A stretch of 64,000 bases of DNA. Origin: Halomonas fontilapidosi. GTDB taxonomy: Bacteria; Pseudomonadota; Gammaproteobacteria; Pseudomonadales; Halomonadaceae. The stretch's first letter is position 1; the number at the start of each line of letters is the position of its first letter. The notes beneath the pieces are model-generated. The model saw nothing but the letters and a program-made list of their open reading frames with translations, searched no databases and was not told the origin of the DNA. Shown here in pieces: positions 11,419-21,300 of this stretch. A program made the translations under genes and the position numbers. The stretch is from assembly GCF_014192285.1 (NCBI RefSeq), contig NZ_JACHXQ010000002.1, positions 282,968 through 346,967 of the forward strand. Direction: 5' to 3'.

Positions 11419-12390
11419 TCAGCCATTGGCCGACGGCGACTGACCGACGGCATCCCTGGCCAGCTCGAGGGCAGCGGAGAGACTATCCGGGTCGTTGACC
11501 GCCAGTCCCTTGCTGCCCCTCGCGATTCGCTTGTTGAGGCCGGTGAGCACCTTGCCCGGCCCGCACTCGATGAACACCTCGGCACCATGGGCATTCATCG
11601 CCTCGATGCAGGAGGTCCAGCGCACCGGCTGGTAGAGCTGCTCGATCAGCCGGGTGCGCAGCGTCTCGACGTCGGCATGCGCCTGGGCGTCGACGTTCTG
11701 GAATACCGTATAGCGGGGCGAACGCAGATCAACCTCCTCCATGGCCGCCGCCAGGCGTTCGGCGGCCGGGCGCATCAGATCGCAGTGCGAGGGCACCGAG
11801 ACGGGCAGCGGCATGGCACGCTTGGCGCCGGCATCCTGACAGGCCGCAATGGCCCGTTCGACGGCCGCCTTGCTGCCTGCGATAACCACCTGGCCCGGGG
11901 CATTGTAGTTGACCGCAGCGACCACGTCGCCGTTGGCGGCTCGAGCACAGGCCTGCTCCACGGCCTCGTCATCGAGCCCGAGAATCGCCGCCATGGCACC
12001 CTCGCCGGCAGGAACGGCCGCCTGCATCGCCTCACCGCGCAGCTTCACCAGCCGAACCCCTTGGGCGAAGGGCAGTGCACCGGCACACACCAGGGCACTG
12101 TACTCGCCCAGGCTATGACCGGCCATGGCCCCGGGGCGGGGCCCCTCGAGCTCCTGCCAGACGCGCCACACCGCGACGCTGGCGGTGAGCAGTGCCGGCT
12201 GCGTGCAGGCGGTGGCATTGAGTGCCTCGCTGGGCCCCTCCTGCACCACCTGCCAGAGGTCGTAGCCCAGGGCATCGGCGGCTTCCTCGAAGGTCGTGCG
12301 CACTACGCTATAGCGCTCTGCCAGCTCGCGCAGCATGCCGATCTGCTGGGAGCCCTGCCCGGGGAAGATGAGGGCAAGGGGTTGGGTCAT
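11419..12390 (-). CDS. fabD: Malonyl-CoA:ACP transacylase
   Basis: A 323-residue acyltransferase that loads malonate onto ACP. The nucleophile motif GHSLGEYSA (Ser near 92), the oxyanion LIFPGQGSQ near the N-terminus and the catalytic His in PVSVPSHCDLM are present. A GTG at 12399 overlapping the plsX stop is possible, but the ATG at 12390 has AAGGTG upstream at good spacing and gives MTQPLALIFPGQGSQ, aligning with E. coli FabD, so it is preferred. Confidence 0.96.
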   Translation of the reverse strand: MTQPLALIFPGQGSQQIGMLRELAERYSVVRTTFEEAADALGYDLWQVVQEGPSEALNATACTQPALLTASVAVWRVWQELEGPRPGAMAGHSLGEYSALVCAGALPFAQGVRLVKLRGEAMQAAVPAGEGAMAAILGLDDEAVEQACARAANGDVVAAVNYNAPGQVVIAGSKAAVERAIAACQDAGAKRAMPLPVSVPSHCDLMRPAAERLAAAMEEVDLRSPRYTVFQNVDAQAHADVETLRTRLIEQLYQPVRWTSCIEAMNAHGAEVFIECGPGKVLTGLNKRIARGSKGLAVNDPDSLSAALELARDAVGQSPSANG

Positions 12391-12395
12391 GTCGA

Positions 12396-13517
12396 TCACC
12401 TTTGCGCTTGTTGACTATCATCGATGCCGGTCGTGCCCGGCATGATCGGCCCAATGGGCCTGGATCCGCTCTCGGCTCGGCCGCGCACGGCCGAATCGAC
12501 AGAGGACCGCCGATGGCTCAGTTCTGCGGCCAGCCGAGTAGGCAAGTCGCGCCTGACTTCACTCCCCGCCCGCTGCACCGCATAGCGGAAACCCGTGGCA
12601 TCGGCGCTGCCATGACTCTTGATCACGATGCCATCCAGCCCCAGCAGGCTGGCACCGTTATAGCGCACCGGATCGAGCTCGCTTTTCAGGCGTCGCAGTG
12701 CCGGACGCGCCAATAGCCCGACCAGCCGACTGCCCCAGTGGGCCTCGAACGTCGCCTGGACCCGCTCGACCAGCAGCCGTGCCAGACCTTCACTGGCCTT
12801 GAGCACGGCATTGCCGACAAAGCCATCGCAGACCACCACGTCGACAACACCGCTGAAAATGCCATCGCCCTCCACATAGCCCTGGTAGGCAATGCCGGAG
12901 TGCTGACGCAACCAGGCATCGGCGTCGCGCACGCTGGCGGTCCCCTTGGTGCCCTCGACGCCGACATTGAGCAGCGCCACTCGCGGCGCGGCGAGGCCAT
13001 CCACATGGCGAGCCATCACCTCACCCATAAGCGCAAAGTCGATCAGCCGCTCTGCGCTGGCTTCCACGTTGGCGCCCAGGTCGAGCAGATAGCAGCGCCC
13101 CCGATTGCGAGTGGGAATGGCAGTACTGATGGCCGGTCGCGGAATGTTCGCCACCGTGCCCAGGACGCTCCGAGCCAGCGCCATCAAGGCGCCGGTATTA
13201 CCCGCGCTGACGCCAGCCATGGCATCGCCTTCGGCAACGCACTCGAGCATCCGCACCATGCTGGTATCGCCCCCGTACCGCAGCGCCTCGCTGGGACGCT
13301 GGGACTGCGGGACGACTGCCGCGGCATTCCCGACCTCCAGACGCGCCGCCGCCGCGGCAAGCTGCCGCGGCAGGCGGGCTATCTCGTCTTCCAGCCGCCC
13401 GGCGGGGCCGAACAGGCGGAGCTTGAGATCGGGGTCGGCAATAGCGGCAGCGGCGGCGCCCATCACGGCTGGGCGGGGACCCAGGTCACCGCCCATCGCA
13501 TCGATGGCAATCCGCAC
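12396..13517 (-). CDS. plsX: Phosphate acyltransferase PlsX
   Basis: A 373-residue enzyme that makes acyl-phosphate from acyl-ACP for phospholipid synthesis. The N-terminal [32 protein letters not shown] and [16 protein letters not shown] are family hallmarks. The start is GTG at 13515-13517; an in-frame stop lies a few codons upstream, and no clear ribosome-binding site is seen, so translation may depend on coupling with rpmF. About 30 C-terminal residues (from [11 protein letters not shown]) extend past the usual end and are low-complexity. Confidence 0.95.
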   Translation of the reverse strand: MRIAIDAMGGDLGPRPAVMGAAAAAIADPDLKLRLFGPAGRLEDEIARLPRQLAAAAARLEVGNAAAVVPQSQRPSEALRYGGDTSMVRMLECVAEGDAMAGVSAGNTGALMALARSVLGTVANIPRPAISTAIPTRNRGRCYLLDLGANVEASAERLIDFALMGEVMARHVDGLAAPRVALLNVGVEGTKGTASVRDADAWLRQHSGIAYQGYVEGDGIFSGVVDVVVCDGFVGNAVLKASEGLARLLVERVQATFEAHWGSRLVGLLARPALRRLKSELDPVRYNGASLLGLDGIVIKSHGSADATGFRYAVQRAGSEVRRDLPTRLAAELSHRRSSVDSAVRGRAESGSRPIGPIMPGTTGIDDSQQAQR

Positions 13518-13554
13518 GTCAACGGTCAGCCATTACCACTCGCGAGACCTCGCG

Positions 13555-13725
13555 TCAGGCGTCGACGACCTTGCGACCACGGTAGAAGCCGTCCGGGGAG
13601 ACGTGGTGACGCAGGTGGGTGGTACCGGTTTCCTTGTCCTGGGACAGGGCCGGTGCACTGAGGGCGTCGTGGCTGCGACGCATGCCGCGCTTGGAACGGG
13701 TCTTGCGGTTCTGTTGAACTGCCAT
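13555..13725 (-). CDS. rpmF: 50S ribosomal protein L32
   Basis: A short gene of 56 residues that is easy to miss. The protein starts [20 protein letters not shown] and ends [15 protein letters not shown] then DA. This is bL32: the [12 protein letters not shown] and YRGRKVV segments are conserved in proteobacteria. The zinc cysteines of some L32 versions are absent, as in E. coli. GGAG lies upstream of the ATG. The yceD-rpmF-plsX-fab order links a ribosomal protein with fatty-acid synthesis, as in E. coli. Confidence 0.96.
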   Translation of the reverse strand: MAVQQNRKTRSKRGMRRSHDALSAPALSQDKETGTTHLRHHVSPDGFYRGRKVVDA

Positions 13726-13757
13726 GGGTTAATACTCCAGAGTGAAACGAGGGTGTG

Positions 13758-14285
13758 TCAGGGTTTGCCCTTGATCTGCCGCAGCACATCGAATGGGCTC
13801 GCCGGAGAGTCGTCCGATCCGCCGGGCGCCTCCCCGCTGTTCAGCTGGTCGCGCGAGACCGGGCATTCGGCCTCATCGTGGTAGACCACCTGGGGGAGAC
13901 TAAGGATGAGCTCATCCTCGACCACCGCCAGCAGGTTCAGCTGTTCGTTTTCCACCAGCACCGGTTCGTGGGTGCTGGGCAACTCGGCAGCCAGCTCATC
14001 GCTGGTCACCATGCCCAGGCGGAAGTCGCTCTCGACATGCTGCGCCATGGGCTCAAGGCAACGCCGGCAAGGCAGCTGCAGCTCGGCCTGCAGATGGCCA
14101 CGGATCTCCCGCCGCCCCTGAGGGTCAATGGCGAAATCCAGCCATACCTGAGCATCGCCGGACTGAGCGCCAACTTCCTCGGCCAGCCGCGCCATCTCAG
14201 CGAGCGCCACCAGGCCTTCCAGGTGTTCGGCGCGGGCCACGAGCTTGTAGGGCTCGACCCTACCGGGGAGTCTTGAGGTCAACAT
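13758..14285 (-). CDS. yceD: YceD family (DUF177) 23S rRNA accumulation protein
   Basis: A 175-residue cytoplasmic protein matching E. coli YceD in length and blocks: LPCRRCLEP, ENEQLNLLAVVEDELILSLP, and a C-terminal SPFDVLRQIKGK. Its family is linked to 23S rRNA accumulation and always neighbours rpmF. The ATG at 14285 is chosen because homology begins right after it; there is no Shine-Dalgarno sequence. A consensus promoter ends only about 10 bp upstream, so the mRNA would be almost leaderless. Confidence 0.9.
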   Translation of the reverse strand: MLTSRLPGRVEPYKLVARAEHLEGLVALAEMARLAEEVGAQSGDAQVWLDFAIDPQGRREIRGHLQAELQLPCRRCLEPMAQHVESDFRLGMVTSDELAAELPSTHEPVLVENEQLNLLAVVEDELILSLPQVVYHDEAECPVSRDQLNSGEAPGGSDDSPASPFDVLRQIKGKP

Positions 14286-14294
14286 AGGCGCGCA

Positions 14295-14323
14295 ATGATA
14301 GGCACTCCCCCTGCCCCTGTCAA
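14295..14323 (-). promoter_or_regulatory. Sigma-70 promoter for yceD-rpmF-plsX-fab
   Basis: On the minus strand, TTGACA (14323-14318) is followed after exactly 17 bp by TATCAT (14300-14295). The expected transcription start is around 14288, only a few bases before the yceD ATG at 14285. Confidence 0.8.
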
Positions 14324-14414
14324 AGCCGCCATCGTCGCGGGTTACCATGGGGGTATGCGCCGCGATCGGCGTTGGTATCGAGACGCTTCCTGCCCCATTA
14401 ACCGGAGAATGCTA

Positions 14415-15005
14415 ATGCCCTCCCTGATCCTTGCCTCGGGCTCACCCTGGCGCCGCCAACTGCTTGATCGACTGGCGATTCCCTTTAGCTGGGAGAGCCC
14501 TGACATCGACGAGACACCGCGCCAGGGGGAAGCCCCCGAACCCCTCGTCCATCGTCTGGCACTGACCAAGGCCGAGCGACTGGCCGAACGCTACCCCTCG
14601 CACCTGATCATCGGTTCCGATCAGGTCGCGCTCTTCGACGGTGAAATTCTGGGCAAGCCGGGCGACGAAGCGACCGCCCGCGCCAATCTGGCCCGCTTCT
14701 CGGGGCATCGAGTGCGCTTCATGACCGGCCTGGCGCTGCTCGACACCGGCCGAGGCCGCCATCGCGTCTGTCACGAGACCTACGATGTGGTTTTCCGACA
14801 ACTCAGCGAGACAGAGATCACGCGCTACGTGGAGCGGGAAAAGCCGCTGGACAGCGCCGGCAGCTTTCGCATCGAGGGGCTGGGCATCACGCTGTTCGAG
14901 AAGCTCGAGGGGGATGACCCCAACACCTTGATCGGCCTGCCGCTGATCCGGCTCTGCAAGATGCTGCGCGAAGCCGGGCTGGACCCTCTCGGACCCGACA
15001 CTTAG
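14415..15005 (+). CDS. yceF: Maf/YceF-type nucleoside triphosphate pyrophosphatase
   Basis: A 196-residue Maf-family protein. E. coli YceF, the equivalent at this locus, hydrolyses m7GTP and is regarded as a house-cleaning enzyme. Motifs: SLILASGSPWRRQLL at the N-terminus, IIGSDQVALFDGEILGKP, and SAGSFRIEGLGITLFEKLEGD followed by the IGLPL tail. Upstream in-frame starts exist, but GGAG lies 7 nt before the ATG at 14415 and only 1 nt before the one at 14409. It is divergent from yceD. Confidence 0.93.
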   Translation: MPSLILASGSPWRRQLLDRLAIPFSWESPDIDETPRQGEAPEPLVHRLALTKAERLAERYPSHLIIGSDQVALFDGEILGKPGDEATARANLARFSGHRVRFMTGLALLDTGRGRHRVCHETYDVVFRQLSETEITRYVEREKPLDSAGSFRIEGLGITLFEKLEGDDPNTLIGLPLIRLCKMLREAGLDPLGPDT

Positions 15006-15009
15006 TAAG

Positions 15010-15037
15010 CCGGCGCCGCTGCAGAGAACGGCGCCGG
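15010..15037. terminator. Hairpin between converging maf and sppA
   Basis: CCGGCGCCG (15010-15018) pairs perfectly with CGGCGCCGG (15029-15037) around a 10-nt loop, 4 bp after the maf stop codon. There is no long U-run, so it is a probable but weak bidirectional terminator. Confidence 0.6.
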
Positions 15038-15063
15038 GAAAGCCACGAGCCATGAAGGAGGCG

Positions 15064-16149
15064 CTAGTAGACCTGATACCGCACCGGCGACTCACCCCGC
15101 GGCAGGCCGAGCCACTCCATGGCGACCCGGCCAAATTGACGGGAAATCCGCTCGAAGGGGTCGAGACGCGGCGTGTAGTCACGCAGCCGCGCCTCGCCCA
15201 GCCGAGCGCGGGCCACGCCGTCCAGGCTGTCGAGCTCGTCCACGAGACCCAGTTCGAGAGCCTGCTCACCGCTCCAGATCAACCCGCTGAAGAGTCGCTC
15301 GTCGTCGGCCAGGCGGCCGCCGCGCCCCTCACGCACGTCATCGATGAACTGGCGGTGGGTCGTGGTCAGCACCTCTTGCCAGAACTCACGCTGCGCCGGC
15401 GCGATGTCCGAGAAGGGATCGAGGAACGCCTTGTTCTCACCAGCCGTGAAAACGCGACGCTCGACGCCCAGGCGCCCGATGGCTTCCTCGAACCCGAAGC
15501 CGGCGTGAATGACGCCAATCGAGCCGACCAGGCTGGCCGGCGCGGCAATGATCTCATCGGCCGCCGCGGCGACATAATAGGCGCCACTGGCGCCGATATC
15601 CTCGATCACTGCCAGCACCGGCTTATCGCCCGATTCACGCAACCGCATGACCGCCGCATAAATGCGCTGGGACTGCACCGGGCTGCCCCCCGGGCTATCG
15701 ATATGCAGCACCACCGCCTCGGCCTCTTCCGCCCGCCAGGCGCGCTCCAGGCCCTCGATAATGCGCTCGGCACTGGCCGGCGAGTCACTGTCGATGACCC
15801 CGCTGACCTCGACGACGCCGAGGTGCGGGCGGCTGGGCGCCCCGGCCCCCGGGGCGCCCAGGATCCCGTAGAGCGATACCGAGAGCGAGGCCAGGATCAG
15901 CAGCGCGAAGAAAAAACGAAAGAACAGCTTCCAGCGCCGGGAGCGGCGCTGCTCCACCAGCACCCCACCGATCCAGCGATCCATCATCTCCAACTGGGCC
16001 AGACGCTGGCGCTCGCGCAAGGTCTCGGCATCCTCATCAGGCGCCAGCGCTGCGTCAGGCTGCTGCGCCTCACGCTCCCGACGTGCCTGCTCAGGCGTCA
16101 ATTCCGGTCCGCTCGTCCAGCGGTCGTTGCGCTTGTCGTCATCACTCAT
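15064..16149 (-). CDS. sppA: Signal peptide peptidase SppA, 36-kDa type
   Basis: A 361-residue S49-family serine protease anchored by one transmembrane helix (about residues 78-100) with its catalytic domain in the periplasm. Catalytic features: IDSPGGSPVQSQ, Ser in DIGASGAYYVAAAADEI, and the general-base Lys in AGENKAFLDPF. It degrades cleaved signal peptides. This is the short single-domain form (as in Bacillus and Pseudomonas), not the 67-kDa E. coli form. Two ATGs 6 nt apart are possible (16155, 16149); AAAGGA upstream favours neither strongly. Confidence 0.92.
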   Translation of the reverse strand: MSDDDKRNDRWTSGPELTPEQARREREAQQPDAALAPDEDAETLRERQRLAQLEMMDRWIGGVLVEQRRSRRWKLFFRFFFALLILASLSVSLYGILGAPGAGAPSRPHLGVVEVSGVIDSDSPASAERIIEGLERAWRAEEAEAVVLHIDSPGGSPVQSQRIYAAVMRLRESGDKPVLAVIEDIGASGAYYVAAAADEIIAAPASLVGSIGVIHAGFGFEEAIGRLGVERRVFTAGENKAFLDPFSDIAPAQREFWQEVLTTTHRQFIDDVREGRGGRLADDERLFSGLIWSGEQALELGLVDELDSLDGVARARLGEARLRDYTPRLDPFERISRQFGRVAMEWLGLPRGESPVRYQVY

Positions 16150-16171
16150 GATCATACTGTCCTTTGGTCAG

Positions 16172-16822
16172 CTAGCGATGCAGCCAGTCGAAGAGCTCGG
16201 GCACTGCCTCGGCGGTGAACACCGGACGGCTGGCGGCCAGGCGCGGCGGGGCATGGACGCCCCAGGTCACCGCCACGCTGTCCATACCCAGCGCCCGGGC
16301 CATCTCGAGGTCGTACTCGGTATCGCCGATCATCACCGCCTCGTCGACCGCGACATCGAGTTCGACCAGGAGCTCCTCGAGCATGCGAGGATGCGGCTTG
16401 GAGCGCGTCTCGTCGGCGGTACGGCTGGCATGAAACCAGTCGCCGCTGCCGCTCTCGCAAAAGATGCGATCCAGGCCGCGGCGGCTCTTGCCGGTGGCCA
16501 CGGCCAGGCGCTGTTCCGCCCTGCCACGTAGCCGCGCCAGCCCGGCCTCGACCCCGGGGTAGAAGCGCATGGGGCCGGTATCACCCTCGACAAAATGGTA
16601 GGCATAGCGGGCCCTCAGCAGCTCGGCGCGCTCGGGATCGATGCCGGGACAGAGGGAGGCGATGGCCTCGGGCAGCCCGAGACCAATGATATTGCGGACC
16701 GACTCCGCCTCCAGTTCGCCCCAGCCGGCTTCCCGGGAGGCCGCCTGCATGCTGGAGACGATCCGCGCGATGGAGTCCATCAGGGTGCCATCCCAGTCGA
16801 AGATGGCCAGTCGATAGTGCAT
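16172..16822 (-). CDS. HAD-superfamily hydrolase (phosphoglycolate phosphatase-like)
   Basis: A 216-residue HAD phosphatase: motif I FDWDGTLMDS (residues about 8-17), motif II Thr in AVATGKSR, motif III Lys in RSKPHPRML, motif IV MIGDTEYDLEMA. An alpha-helical cap follows motif I. The small-molecule substrate is not evident; annotation as phosphoglycolate phosphatase would be a guess. It lies between rluC and sppA exactly as in Pseudomonas. GGAGG precedes the start. Confidence 0.88.
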   Translation of the reverse strand: MHYRLAIFDWDGTLMDSIARIVSSMQAASREAGWGELEAESVRNIIGLGLPEAIASLCPGIDPERAELLRARYAYHFVEGDTGPMRFYPGVEAGLARLRGRAEQRLAVATGKSRRGLDRIFCESGSGDWFHASRTADETRSKPHPRMLEELLVELDVAVDEAVMIGDTEYDLEMARALGMDSVAVTWGVHAPPRLAASRPVFTAEAVPELFDWLHR

Positions 16823-16834
16823 GAAGCCTCCGTG

Positions 16835-17782
16835 TCAGCGGGCGTGGCGGGCGCGGTCAAGCACCGCCTCGAGCTCGGCAGGCAGCGGCGCCTTGATCTT
16901 CACCGGCCGGCCACTGCTGGGCTCGGGAAAGGTCAGGGCCGCCGCATGCAGAAACAGTCGCGACAGCCCCAGGGTGGCGGAGAGCCGCTGGCTTTCGCGG
17001 CTGCCATACTTGTCGTCGCCAAGCAGCGGGTGGCCGGCATGAGCCGCATGTACGCGGATCTGGTGGGTGCGCCCGGTGACCGGCTCGGCCGCGACCAGGG
17101 TGGCCTTCTCGTAGGCCTCGCGCACCGCAAAGCGCGTGCGGGCCACCTTGCCCGCAGCCTCGACCCGCACACGCCGCTCGCCGTTGGCGAGCTCGAAGCG
17201 GTCGAGGCGGGCACTGACGAAGTCGCGTCGTGCCGGCCAGCGCCCGGCCACCAGGGCCAGGTACTGCTTGTCCATCTGACGCTCCTTGAGCGAGGCGTTG
17301 AGCGCCAGCAGCGCCGGCCGCGACTTGGCCAGCAGCAGGCAGCCGGAGGTGTCGCGGTCAAGCCGGTGGACCAGTTCCAGGAAATCGAGGTCCTCGCGCA
17401 CCTGGCGCAATGCTTCGATCAGGCCAATCTTCACCCCGCTGCCGCCATGCACGGCAAGCCCGGAGGGCTTGTTGATCACCAACCAGTCACGCCCTTCCAG
17501 CAGCACACTGCCGGCGAGCAGGTTGCGCAGATTATCGCTCACCTCGCGAACCGCCTCGCGAGGCGTGAGGCGCAGCGGCGGAATCCGCACCATGTCGCCA
17601 AGGACCAAACGAGTATCCGCCTTGACCCGTTTCTTGTTCACCCGCACCTCGCCCTTGCGCACGATGCGGTAGATCAGCGCTCGGGGCGCGCCCTTCATGC
17701 GACTCAACAGGAAGTTGTCGACCCGCTGCCCGACCTGGCCTTCGGTTACTTCCACCCACTGTACGTCACGCCCTTCGGCCAT
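16835..17782 (-). CDS. rluC: 23S rRNA pseudouridine synthase RluC
   Basis: A 315-residue RluA-family synthase with an N-terminal S4 RNA-binding domain (VGQRVDNFL to VKADTRLVLGD, residues about 17-62) and the catalytic Asp near 142 in HRLDRDTSGCLLLAK. RluC modifies U955, U2504 and U2580 in E. coli 23S rRNA. The frame stays open to 17893, but the ATG at 17782 fits the family N-terminus and has GGAGTGG upstream. It diverges from rne, as in E. coli. Confidence 0.93.
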   Translation of the reverse strand: MAEGRDVQWVEVTEGQVGQRVDNFLLSRMKGAPRALIYRIVRKGEVRVNKKRVKADTRLVLGDMVRIPPLRLTPREAVREVSDNLRNLLAGSVLLEGRDWLVINKPSGLAVHGGSGVKIGLIEALRQVREDLDFLELVHRLDRDTSGCLLLAKSRPALLALNASLKERQMDKQYLALVAGRWPARRDFVSARLDRFELANGERRVRVEAAGKVARTRFAVREAYEKATLVAAEPVTGRTHQIRVHAAHAGHPLLGDDKYGSRESQRLSATLGLSRLFLHAAALTFPEPSSGRPVKIKAPLPAELEAVLDRARHAR

Positions 17783-17849
17783 GCCGCCACTCCACTGAAT
17801 ACCTGCTTGAAAGGCGCATTCTACCGCAGTGCAGGCCATCCTGCGCCAA

Positions 17850-17878
17850 TTGCTGGCCACCCCCTTTGCTGTTATATT
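17850..17878 (+). promoter_or_regulatory. Sigma-70 promoter for rne
   Basis: TTGCTG (17850-17855) and TATATT (17873-17878) are separated by exactly 17 bp. The predicted start near 17885 leaves a leader of about 460 nt before the rne ATG. Confidence 0.72.
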
Positions 17879-17884
17879 GTCAAC

Positions 17885-18346
17885 TCGCTTCAAGGGGTTG
17901 TAACAGCCCGCCAGAGCGCCTGCACGACAGACACGCAGGCCGGAGCGAATAGATCAGGCCGCGACGATCCTCGCCAATCCGAGGTCCCGCCGCCGACAAG
18001 CAAGCGATACAACGCCACGCCCGGCTTCGCTCGCGCTCCCTGCAGCACGACCGAAGATGACGGGATACGTACAACAACGTGCCGGTGGCCGGCGTTGGCG
18101 AATCGATGAATGCCAGGTGTTGGCGGTGACCGCAGGGCCGGATGGGCGCAATCCCACCGAGACATGTCCTGCCTCCGCCCCGTACTCAACATGATCATGC
18201 CGTGTCGGTCCCATCGTGCAAGGATGCGCCGGTACGGCCGGGCGCACTCCCGCATCCGCGACATGCGCTGAGCACAAGCACGCAGCAACCAGTGGTTCGC
18301 CTCCGTCGTAGACCACCATCCGGCGCGTCCCCATTTGTGAGACGAC
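17885..18346 (+). promoter_or_regulatory. Long untranslated leader of rne
   Basis: No gene is supported in the 564 bp between rluC and rne (17783-18346); open frames here lack family resemblance. Downstream of the rne promoter the leader can form small hairpins, for example GCCTGC (17918-17923) with GCAGGC (17935-17940) and CCTCG (17969-17973) with CGAGG (17980-17984). E. coli rne has a 361-nt leader through which RNase E controls decay of its own mRNA; the length and position here suggest the same, but I cannot align the E. coli hp2 element by eye. Confidence 0.55.
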
Positions 18347-21300
18347 ATGAAACGGATGCTCATCAATGCGACCCAGCCCGAAGAGCTGCGCGTCGCCCTG
18401 GTCGATGGACAACGCCTCTACGACCTGGACATCGAGTCCGGTGCCCGGGAACAGAAGAAAGCCAACATCTACCGCGGCAAGATCACCCGGGTCGAGCCCT
18501 CCCTCGAAGCTGCCTTCGTCGACTTCGGCGCCGATCGCCACGGTTTCCTGCCCCTCAAGGAGGTATCACGCGACTACTTCCTCAAGGATCCCTCCGGGCG
18601 CCCCAGCATCAAGGAGGTGCTCAAGGAGGGACAGGAAGTCATCGTCCAGGTCGACAAGGAGGAACGCGGCAACAAGGGCGCCGCCCTGACCACCTTCATC
18701 AGCCTTGCCGGCCGCTTTCTGGTACTGATGCCCAACAACCCTCGGGCTGGGGGCATCTCGCGGCGCATCGAGGGCGAGGAGCGTAGCCAGCTCAAGGAGG
18801 CCATGAGCCAGCTGACCGTGCCCGACAAGATGGGTCTGATCGTGCGCACGGCGGGTATCGGCCGCTCCCCGGAGGAGCTGCAGTGGGATCTGGACTACCT
18901 GGTGCAGGTCTGGGAGTCGATCACTGAAGAGGCCGGCAAGCGCCCGGCGCCCTTTCTGATCTACCGCGAATCCAACGTCATCATTCGTGCCATGCGCGAC
19001 TACCTGCGCCAGGACATCGGCGAGGTGCTGATCGACAGCGAGCAGGTGCATCATGAAGCCCTGGCCTTCATCCGTCAGGTAATGCCTTCCTACCAGCAAA
19101 AGATCAAGCTCTACGTCGACGAGGTCCCGCTCTTCTCGCGCTTCCAGATCGAGTCGCAGATCGAGACCGCCTACGAGCGTGAGGTCAAGCTGCCCTCCGG
19201 TGGCTCGATCGTGATCGACCACACCGAAGCGCTGGTCTCCATCGACATCAACTCGGCACGCGCTACCCGTGGCAGCGACATCGAGGAAACCGCGCTGCAG
19301 ACCAACATGGAGGCCGCCGACGAAATTGCCCGCCAACTCCGCCTGCGCGATATCGGCGGCCTGGTGGTCATCGACTTCATCGACATGAGCCCGGCGCGCA
19401 ATCAGCGCGAGGTCGAGAACCGCATGCGCGACGCCCTCAAGCTCGACCGCGCCCGGGTACAGATCGGCCGCATCTCGCGGTTCGGCCTGATGGAGATGTC
19501 ACGCCAACGCCTGCGCCCCTCGCTTGGCGAGACCAGCGGCGTGGTCTGCCCGCGCTGCGACGGCCAGGGCACCATCCGCGACGTGCGCTCCATCTCGCTC
19601 TCCATCATGCGCCTGATCGAGGAAGAGGCGATGAAGGAGCGCAGCGCCCAGATCCGCGCGATCCTGCCGGTGCCGGTGGCCACCTACCTGCTCAACGAGA
19701 AGCGCGCCGTGCTGGCCGAGATCGAGCGGCGTCAGGGCGTACGCGTGGTGATGCTGCCCAACCCGGACATGGACACCCCCCACTACGACGTCCAGCGCCT
19801 GCGCGATGACCACGTGGACGAAGAGGGAACCGCGCCGCTGTCCAGCTTCGAGCTCTCCACCGACACCGAGGTGGGCAAGGAGCCGGAGGCCGCCTTCGGC
19901 AAGCCGGTCCAGCGCGCCGAAGCCGCGGTGAAGACCGTCGTTCACCACGAGCCAGCGCCGGCGTCGCTCCAGCAGGAGCCCCCCGCTCCGGCAGCGCCCA
20001 AGCCATCAGCCAAGGTGCCGCCGACGCCACCCGTTCCCGAACCCCAGTCGGGGGTGCTGGGTCGCCTGGTCAAGGGGCTTGCCAAACTGCTCGGCAGCGA
20101 CGAAGCGCCAGCCACCACTGACGAGAAGACAGCGTCCACCCGCTCGAGTGAATCATCCGCTGACCAGGGCGCACGCAAGCCCGCCCAACGCGACGACGAC
20201 CGCGGGGGCCGCAACGGTCGCCAGCGCCGGCCGCGCAGCGAGGATCGGCGCAGCTCACCCCGCCAGGAAAGCGAGCGTGGGGAGAACAAGCCGGAGAACA
20301 AGCCGGAGAGCAGCGACAATCGCGGTGGTCGTGGTGGCCGTGGTCGCGGCGGTCGTCCTGACGAAAGCCGCCAGACGCGACAGCAGGAGGCACCCAAGCC
20401 GCGCGACGACAAGTCTCGCGACGAGAAGCCTCGCGATGACAGAGCGCGTGACCAGAAGGCCCGCGACGGGAAGCCACGTGATGACGCACGCCGCCAGAAA
20501 AGCAGCGAGAAGCCGGCAGCCGCCGAGACTCCGGTAGACGACGGCAAGCCCAAGCGTACGCGCAACAATCCACGCCAACGCACGCGCAAGCATGCCATCA
20601 ACCCGAAGGCCGAGGCCGAGCAGCAGCGCCTGATGGCCGAGGCCGATGATCCGACACAGCCTGCCGACGTGACGTCCGACGCTCAGCCGGCCTCCCCTGC
20701 GCAGGTCGAATCAGAAAAAGCCGAGTCGACAAGCGATCAGGCCGACAAGGCCGAACCTAAAGAGGAAACGCCGAAAGCGGAGAAGAAGCCGACCAAGAAG
20801 ACGACCGAGACCAAGGCAGCGTCACCGAAGGCAGAGAAGAAAGCTGCCGAGCCGAAGGCTGAGCCCAAGCCGGAGGCGGCACAGCCGGAGCAGAAGCCGG
20901 CCGAGCAGACCGCCGAGGCGAACGCTGAGCCCACGTCGAAGGCGGCAAAGGCCGAGCAGAAAGCCGCAGAGCAGCCCGCCGAGGCAACGACTGAGTCCAA
21001 GCCGGAAGCGGCGGCACAGCCGGAGCAGAAGCCGGCCGACACGTCCGCCGAGGCGAACGCTGAGCCCACGTCGAAGGCGGCAAAGGCCGAGCAGAAAGCC
21101 GCAGAGCAGCCCGCCGAGACAACGACTGAGTCCAAGCCGGAAGCGGCGGCACAGCCGGAGCAGAAGCCGACCGAGCAGCCCGCCGAGGCGAACGCTGAGC
21201 CCACGTCGAAGGCGGCAAAGGCCGAGCAGAAGCCGGCCGAGCAGACCGCCGAGGCGAACGCTGAGCCCACGTCGAAGGCGGCAAAGGCCGAGCAGAAGCC

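Noticed and set aside
16595..18109. 504-codon plus-strand open frame across the HAD and rluC genes
   Set aside because: Antisense to two well-supported genes and running into the rne leader; no motif and no good ribosome-binding site.
17890..18541. Open frames in the rluC-rne spacer on the minus strand
   Set aside because: They overlap the rne promoter and coding start, lack family resemblance and a convincing start signal. The region is better explained as the rne leader.
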